Of a DNA stretch of 64,000 bases, positions 59,840 to 64,000 are shown piece after piece. Position 1 is the stretch's first letter. Every line of letters starts with the position of its first letter. A program made the position numbers and the translations under genes. This stretch comes from Paraflavitalea sp966211765 (lineage in GTDB: Bacteria > Bacteroidota > Bacteroidia > Chitinophagales > Chitinophagaceae), in the NCBI GenBank assembly GCA_966211765.1, contig CBIHOV010000003.1, positions 186,001-250,000 on the forward strand, written 5' to 3'. Below the pieces are notes generated by a model, which searched no databases, was not told the DNA's origin, and was given only the letters and a program-made list of their open reading frames with translations.

Positions 59840-60625
59840 ATGAAAAACATTGTATCGATTAAAACGCTGGTATCTTTCCTCTACTTCATCGCAGGTCTTC
59901 TGTTGATTGGAGGTATCTGGGAACTCATTTCGGCTACTACCAAAAATGAGATCCCCTCCCCCCGCGCCACCTGGGTTGTTTTTAAGGAAGTGATGCAAAA
60001 CCCTTTCCAGAATGATCCGGACTACAAAGGCATTGGCACCAAATTGCTGAGCTCACTGGCCCGTGTGGCTACAGGCTTTGGCCTGGGCAGCCTGGTGGCC
60101 ATTCCGCTGGGACTCCTTATGGGTTCCAGTAAACCGGTAATGAATATTATCAATCCTATTGTGCAGTTGTTAAGGCCGGTTTCACCATTGGCCTGGTTTC
60201 CGCTGGGACTGGCCATCTTCCAGGACTCACCCAAGGCCAGCATCTTCATGATATTCATCTGCTCTCTTTGGCCCACGTTGATCAATGCCGCTTTTGGCGT
60301 ATCGCATATTCCGCAGGACCATAAGAATGTGGGCAAAGCTTTTGGCTTCTCCACCTGGAAATACATTACCCGCATCATGTTGCCTTATAGCTTTCCGCAT
60401 ATCCTTACCGGGTTGAGGCTTTCTATTGGTGTGGCCTGGATGGTGATCGTGGCCGGTGAAATGCTTTCGGGTGGCATTGGGCTGGGTTATTTTGTATGGG
60501 AAGAAGGCTTTAATGGTGGCAGCGTAGCCAAGATATTGGTAGCCATCATCATCATTGGCATTGTAGGATTGATGCTCGATAAACTTTTTATGATGTTGCA
60601 AAAGCGGTTCACGTATGCCAGTTAA
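59840..60625 (+). CDS. nrtB: Nitrate ABC transporter permease
   Basis: The 261-residue inner-membrane protein has about six helices and the EAA loop (HIPQDHKNVGKAFGFSTWKYITRIMLPYSFPHILTGLRLSIGVAWMV) that meets the ATPase. Its start, FLYFIAGLLLIGGIWELISATTKNEIPSPRATW, and MGSSKPVMNIINPIVQLLRPVSPLAWFPLGLAIF match NrtB-type permeases. 19 bases after nrtA. Its stop codon is part of a REP-like sequence (TAAGGT). Confidence 0.92.
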   Translation: MKNIVSIKTLVSFLYFIAGLLLIGGIWELISATTKNEIPSPRATWVVFKEVMQNPFQNDPDYKGIGTKLLSSLARVATGFGLGSLVAIPLGLLMGSSKPVMNIINPIVQLLRPVSPLAWFPLGLAIFQDSPKASIFMIFICSLWPTLINAAFGVSHIPQDHKNVGKAFGFSTWKYITRIMLPYSFPHILTGLRLSIGVAWMVIVAGEMLSGGIGLGYFVWEEGFNGGSVAKILVAIIIIGIVGLMLDKLFMMLQKRFTYAS

Positions 60626-60698
60626 GGTAAATCGCCCTGAACCAAGGTGGGCCGCCCTGCCGAACGGCACTTGCAGGGCTGCAGGGCGACTCACCTTA
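60623..60698. repeat. REP-like palindromic element, copy 2, with a half copy
   Basis: The element at 60644-60698 is copy 1 (50090-50159) in opposite orientation: on the minus strand it starts TAAGGTGAGTCGCCCTGC and ends GGCGGCCCACCTT, with a shorter different middle. In front, 60623-60640 (TAAGGTAAATCGCCCTGA) is a degenerate half copy that begins in the nrtB stop codon. Confidence 0.75.
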
Positions 60699-60736
60699 GC
60701 CCGTAGACCAATCTTTAACATTAAAAAACAAGCGGT

Positions 60737-61615
60737 ATGAGCCTGTCATCAATAAAGCAAAACACTACAGCAAAACTTGCTGCCGTTGACAATGAAATAC
60801 TGAACCCGGTATTGAACCAGCACAGTATTGAGATCAACCAGGTGACAGTAAGTTTTAAAACACCCAAGGGGATATATACAGCGGTAGAAGATATTTCCTT
60901 AACGATCAAAAAAGGCGAGATCGTTTCCCTGATCGGACACTCCGGTTGCGGTAAGTCGACGCTCATGGGCACCATCAGTGGTATGGTAAAGCCCAGCAAA
61001 GGATCAGTCCTTGCCAACGGAAACCTGGTCACCAGTCCGGGCCCCGACAGAGGCATCGTATTCCAAAACTATTCCCTGCTACCCTGGCTGAGTGTATACC
61101 GGAATATTTACGAAGCAGTAGACGCGGCTTTAAAGAACAAATCTGCTGCAGAGAAAAAAGAACTGGTAGAAAAGAATCTGAAAATGGTAAATCTCTGGCC
61201 ACACAAGGACAAGCTTCCAGGGCATTTATCCGGCGGAATGAAACAACGGGTGGCTATTGCCAGGGCCTTTTCCATCAACCCGTCCATATTACTACTCGAT
61301 GAACCTTTTGGCGCCCTGGATGCGCTTACCAAAAGCAATATGCACCTGGAATTATTGAAACTGTGGAACCTGGACAACCGCGAGAAGACCATTGTAATGG
61401 TGACACATGATATTGAGGAGGCCATCTTCTTATCGGATCGTGTAGTGGTGATGAACAATGGCCCGGCTGCCACCATCAAGGAAATAGTGGATATACCATT
61501 ACCCAGGCCCAGGAACAAAAAGGAAATTGTTCACGATGCGGAATATATACGGATACACGACAGGCTATTAGGCCTGCTGATAGAAAAGTTTTCCATTGAC
61601 GACATACATGCTTAA
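60737..61615 (+). CDS. nrtD: Nitrate ABC transporter ATP-binding protein
   Basis: The 292-residue ATPase has Walker A GHSGCGKST, the Q loop, signature LSGGMKQRVAIARAF, Walker B ILLLDEPFGALDALTK and the switch His in MVTHDIEEAIFLSDRVVVM. It begins with a family-typical QVTVSFKTPKGIYTAVEDISLTIKKGEI. It powers NrtB; it has no C-terminal NrtA-like domain, so it is of NrtD and not NrtC type. Between it and nrtB lies the REP-like element. Confidence 0.93.
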   Translation: MSLSSIKQNTTAKLAAVDNEILNPVLNQHSIEINQVTVSFKTPKGIYTAVEDISLTIKKGEIVSLIGHSGCGKSTLMGTISGMVKPSKGSVLANGNLVTSPGPDRGIVFQNYSLLPWLSVYRNIYEAVDAALKNKSAAEKKELVEKNLKMVNLWPHKDKLPGHLSGGMKQRVAIARAFSINPSILLLDEPFGALDALTKSNMHLELLKLWNLDNREKTIVMVTHDIEEAIFLSDRVVVMNNGPAATIKEIVDIPLPRPRNKKEIVHDAEYIRIHDRLLGLLIEKFSIDDIHA

Positions 61616-61634
61616 CGAAATTTAAATAACAATT

Positions 61635-62930
61635 ATGGCCATCAATCAACCACTAGAAAAATTAAATGTATTCTCCCTGAAAGGTGTTCAGATGCGTACC
61701 TTTCATATCACCTGGCTTACGTTCTTTTTCTGTTTTTTTGCCTGGTTTGGCATTGCCCCATTAATGCCCCTGGTGAGTGAGCAATTACATTTAACCAAAG
61801 CACAAAAAGGGAATATTGGTATTGCTTCCGTATCGGCTACCATTATTGCCCGGCTGATTGTTGGCCGCATTTGTGATACCTGGGGACCCCGCAGAACCTA
61901 CACCTTATTGCTGATCCTTTGCGCCATACCAGTAATGCTGATCGGGTTGAGCCAAACCTATACGAGCTTCCTTATTTTCCGGTTGGCGATCGGTGTGATC
62001 GGCGCCTCTTTTGTGCTGACGCAATTCCATACCTCGGTCATGTTTGCCCCCAATATCAAGGGCACGGCCAATGCGGTTGCCGGCGGATGGGGCAATACAG
62101 GCGGTGGCGCCACACAGATCATCATGCCACTGATAGCAGCTGCCTTTGTAGGCCTCGGTTGGGTAAGTAAGGAGAACAGTTGGCGCCTGGCCATGATCGT
62201 TCCCGGCATCCTGTTGCTGGTAATGGCTTTCTTATATTACCGTTATACCAAAGACACACCACAGGGCAATTTTGAGGAAATAGCAAGGCCTACCGGCCCG
62301 AAGGAAAATACCTTCCTGCTGGCCGCCAAAGATTACCGCACCTGGATCCTGACGATTGCGTATGCAGCCTGTTTTGGCGTGGAGATCACAGTCGACAATT
62401 TTGCAGCCATGTATTTCCATGATGAATACAGCGCCAGCCTCATCATGGCTGGTTTGATGGCCAGCATCTTCGGATGGCTCAATATTTTTGCCCGCGCCAT
62501 TGGCGGTATCCTTTCCGACAAAGTAGGCAGCCGTTATGGCTTCAATGGCAAAGTAAACCTGCTCACTGTTTTATTGCTGCTGGAAGGTATTGGCATCATC
62601 CTGTTTGCCAGGGCTGGAAACCTGGGTGCTGCCATTGCCCTCATGTTCTTCTTTGGCCTTTGTCTGAAAATGGCCAACGGGGCCACGTACAGCATTGTGC
62701 CCTTTATCAATCCCAAAGCCGTAGGCAGTGTGGCAGGTATTGTGGGTGCTGGTGGCAATGTGGGCGCTATGCTGATCGGTTTCCTGTTCAAGTCCATGCC
62801 CTATGCCGATGCGTTCTTTTATTTAGGCGCCGGCGTATTTGTAGTAGGTGTTATCATTTTAATATATAGGCTGGTGAGCAAGCAGGAAGAAAAAACGGAA
62901 GGAACTCCTGCGCTCCAGGCTGCTAAATAA
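61635..62930 (+). CDS. narK: Nitrate/nitrite MFS transporter
   Basis: The 431-residue inner-membrane protein has 12 helices and the nitrate-porter motif VAGGWGNTGGGATQIIMPLI, and the MFS loop IARLIVGRICDTWGPRRTYT. GNVGAMLIGFLFKSMPYADAFFYLGAG fits the second signature near helix 11. It may import nitrate or exchange nitrate and nitrite. It duplicates the role of the NrtABD transporter, so the two may differ in affinity. 19 bases after nrtD. Confidence 0.94.
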   Translation: MAINQPLEKLNVFSLKGVQMRTFHITWLTFFFCFFAWFGIAPLMPLVSEQLHLTKAQKGNIGIASVSATIIARLIVGRICDTWGPRRTYTLLLILCAIPVMLIGLSQTYTSFLIFRLAIGVIGASFVLTQFHTSVMFAPNIKGTANAVAGGWGNTGGGATQIIMPLIAAAFVGLGWVSKENSWRLAMIVPGILLLVMAFLYYRYTKDTPQGNFEEIARPTGPKENTFLLAAKDYRTWILTIAYAACFGVEITVDNFAAMYFHDEYSASLIMAGLMASIFGWLNIFARAIGGILSDKVGSRYGFNGKVNLLTVLLLLEGIGIILFARAGNLGAAIALMFFFGLCLKMANGATYSIVPFINPKAVGSVAGIVGAGGNVGAMLIGFLFKSMPYADAFFYLGAGVFVVGVIILIYRLVSKQEEKTEGTPALQAAK

Positions 62931-62944
62931 ATCGAAGCAAACGC

Positions 62945-62986
62945 TTCTGTATTCTGTATTCTGACTTCTGTATTCTATATTCTTAT
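62945..62986. repeat. Heptameric tandem repeat, TTCTGTA type, running into the nitrate reductase start
   Basis: Six units in frame: TTCTGTA, TTCTGTA, TTCTGAC, TTCTGTA, TTCTATA, TTCTTAT. The last overlaps the ATG at 62985. The whole narK-nasA gap of 54 bases is mostly this array, so the mRNA leader would be U-rich and repetitive. Confidence 0.75.
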
Positions 62987-64000
62987 GACTGAATCATTCA
63001 AATCAACCTGTTGTTATTGTGGCGTAGGCTGTGGCATTATAGTGCACAAGGAAAAGAATGGCAGCCTGCGGGTAGAGGGCGATCCCCATCACCCGGTGAA
63101 TAAGGGCATGCTGTGCAGCAAGGGCATGAACCTGCATTACACAGTGATGGATACCAGCGACAGGTTGCTGTATCCTGAAATGCGGTACAGCCGTCACCAG
63201 CCGCGGCAAAGAGTTTCCTGGGACGAAGCGCTGGACAGAACGGCAGCCGTATTCAAAACGATCATAAAGAAGTATGGACCTGATGCAGTAGCCTTTTACG
63301 CATCCGGCCAATGCCTTACGGAAGAATATTATGTGATCAATAAACTGATCAAAGGTTTTATTGGCAGCAACAATATTGATACCAACTCGCGCCTGTGCAT
63401 GAGCAGTGCCGTAGTGGGGTATAAAATGGCGCTGGGAGAAGACAGTGTTCCCATCAGTTATGAGGATATCGAGCTGGCCGACTGTATCCTGGTGGCAGGC
63501 GCCAATCCGGCCTGGTGCCATCCCATCTTATGGCGGCGTGTAGAAGCTGCCAGGGCAGCCAATCCACACCTGAAGATCATTGTAAGTGATCCGCGTAAAA
63601 CACAAACCTGCTCGCTGGCCAATGTACACCTGCAGCTGAACCCCGGTACGGATGTGGTGTTACACCATGCCATTGGCCGTTGCCTTATTGAAGCCGATCA
63701 GGTAGACCATGATTTTATTCAGCACCATGCAGAAGGATTTGAAAAATACAGGTACACAGTATTTGAACGCAGTATTGCTGAGGCAGCTGTGATCTGTGGT
63801 GTGGAAGAAGCGGATATCCGCCTGGCCGCCTCTTATATTGGCAAGGCCAAGGGTTTCATCAGTATGTGGACGATGGGACTGAACCAAAGTGTGATCGGGG
63901 TGAACAAGAACCTGAGCCTGATCAACCTCAACCTCATCACGGGTCATATCGGCAAACCCGGCTCCGGGCCTTTTTCGCTGACGGGCCAACCCAATGCCAT
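62985..64000 (+). CDS. nasA: Assimilatory nitrate reductase catalytic subunit, N-terminal part (cut by window edge)
   Basis: The first 338 codons are present. Cysteines C9, C12, C16 and C44 (TCCYCGVGCG and KGMLCSKG) bind a 4Fe-4S cluster, and C138 in NSRLCMSSAVVGYK is the molybdenum ligand of NasA/NapA-type enzymes. ASGQCLTEEYYVINKLIKGFIGSNNIDTNSR, GANPAWCHPILWRRVE and WTMGLNQSVIGVNKNLSLINLNLITGHIGKPGSGPFSLTGQPNA are typical of bis-MGD nitrate reductases. It has no Tat signal, so it is the cytoplasmic, assimilatory type. It reduces nitrate to nitrite, which NirBD carries on to ammonium. Confidence 0.96.
   Translation, partial: MTESFKSTCCYCGVGCGIIVHKEKNGSLRVEGDPHHPVNKGMLCSKGMNLHYTVMDTSDRLLYPEMRYSRHQPRQRVSWDEALDRTAAVFKTIIKKYGPDAVAFYASGQCLTEEYYVINKLIKGFIGSNNIDTNSRLCMSSAVVGYKMALGEDSVPISYEDIELADCILVAGANPAWCHPILWRRVEAARAANPHLKIIVSDPRKTQTCSLANVHLQLNPGTDVVLHHAIGRCLIEADQVDHDFIQHHAEGFEKYRYTVFERSIAEAAVICGVEEADIRLAASYIGKAKGFISMWTMGLNQSVIGVNKNLSLINLNLITGHIGKPGSGPFSLTGQPNA

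Overview
The window looks like chromosomal DNA from a member of the phylum Bacteroidota, most likely family Chitinophagaceae (inference; no rRNA or marker gene is present to fix the genus). The reasons are three SusC/RagA-type TonB-dependent receptors with SusD partners, an ECF sigma/FecR pair in front of one of them, promoters of the Bacteroidota type (-7 box TAnnTTTG, -33 box TTTG), very few Shine-Dalgarno sequences, and many secreted proteins with SPII lipoprotein signals.

Layout. 1-5908: a truncated SusC gene (minus strand) divergent from a complete SusC/SusD pair, followed by a terminator hairpin and a seven-haem cytochrome c lipoprotein. 7377-19721: a polysaccharide-utilisation-like locus made of ECF sigma factor, FecR anti-sigma, SusC with an STN signalling domain, SusD, two tandem paralogous DUF6528-like lipoproteins, a Tat-exported six-hairpin (alpha/alpha)6 glycosidase-like protein and a secreted metallophosphoesterase. 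19753-28794 (minus): an outer-membrane MetA-type protein, a group III truncated haemoglobin, a GH2 enzyme, a GH29 alpha-L-fucosidase, a beta-propeller-like lipoprotein and an alpha/beta-hydrolase. 28970-35071: a small membrane protein, a MacB/FtsX-type permease, a CBM9/DOMON-like secreted protein, and a MocR-type regulator divergent from an EamA exporter. 35172-42175: an acidic small protein, NhaA, a universal-stress-protein operon, an OmpR/HK two-component system and a TPR protein. 42293-46366: AraC regulator, lipocalin-like protein, MFS permease overlapping a Crp/Fnr regulator, DJ-1/PfpI protein. 46660-51861 (minus): LytS/LytTR two-component system upstream of a TonB receptor, a TPR protein and a small membrane protein. 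52132-64000: an assimilatory nitrate/nitrite cluster: cobA and an FNR-like regulator on minus; nirB, nirD, an alginate-export-type porin, NrtA/B/D ABC transporter genes, narK and the start of the nitrate reductase gene on plus.

How the parts work together. In the nitrate cluster a porin, an ABC transporter and NarK bring nitrate or nitrite in, NasA and NirBD reduce it to ammonium, CobA supplies the sirohaem precursor for NirB, and the Crp/FNR protein, with an N-terminal four-cysteine cluster, probably controls it through a CRP-like dyad in front of nirB. In the 7.4-19.7 kb locus substrate binding by the STN-bearing SusC is expected to signal through FecR to the sigma factor.

The least expected content is between the genes: a predicted antisense RNA over the leader of the STN-type SusC gene (minus-strand Bacteroidota promoter plus oriented terminator); 7-bp-period degenerate tandem repeats at six intergenic places; two inverted copies of a REP-like palindromic element; an 11-bp phased repeat with an 18-bp perfect inverted repeat; and several candidate operators next to their likely regulators (MocR direct repeats, 11-bp phased TTCTAAT boxes at both ends of the OmpR/HK operon, a perfect TGTGA-N6-TCACA dyad after a Crp/Fnr gene, 22-bp spaced repeats before the LytTR-linked TonB gene). 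I saw no CRISPR array, tRNA, rRNA, transposase or prophage gene.
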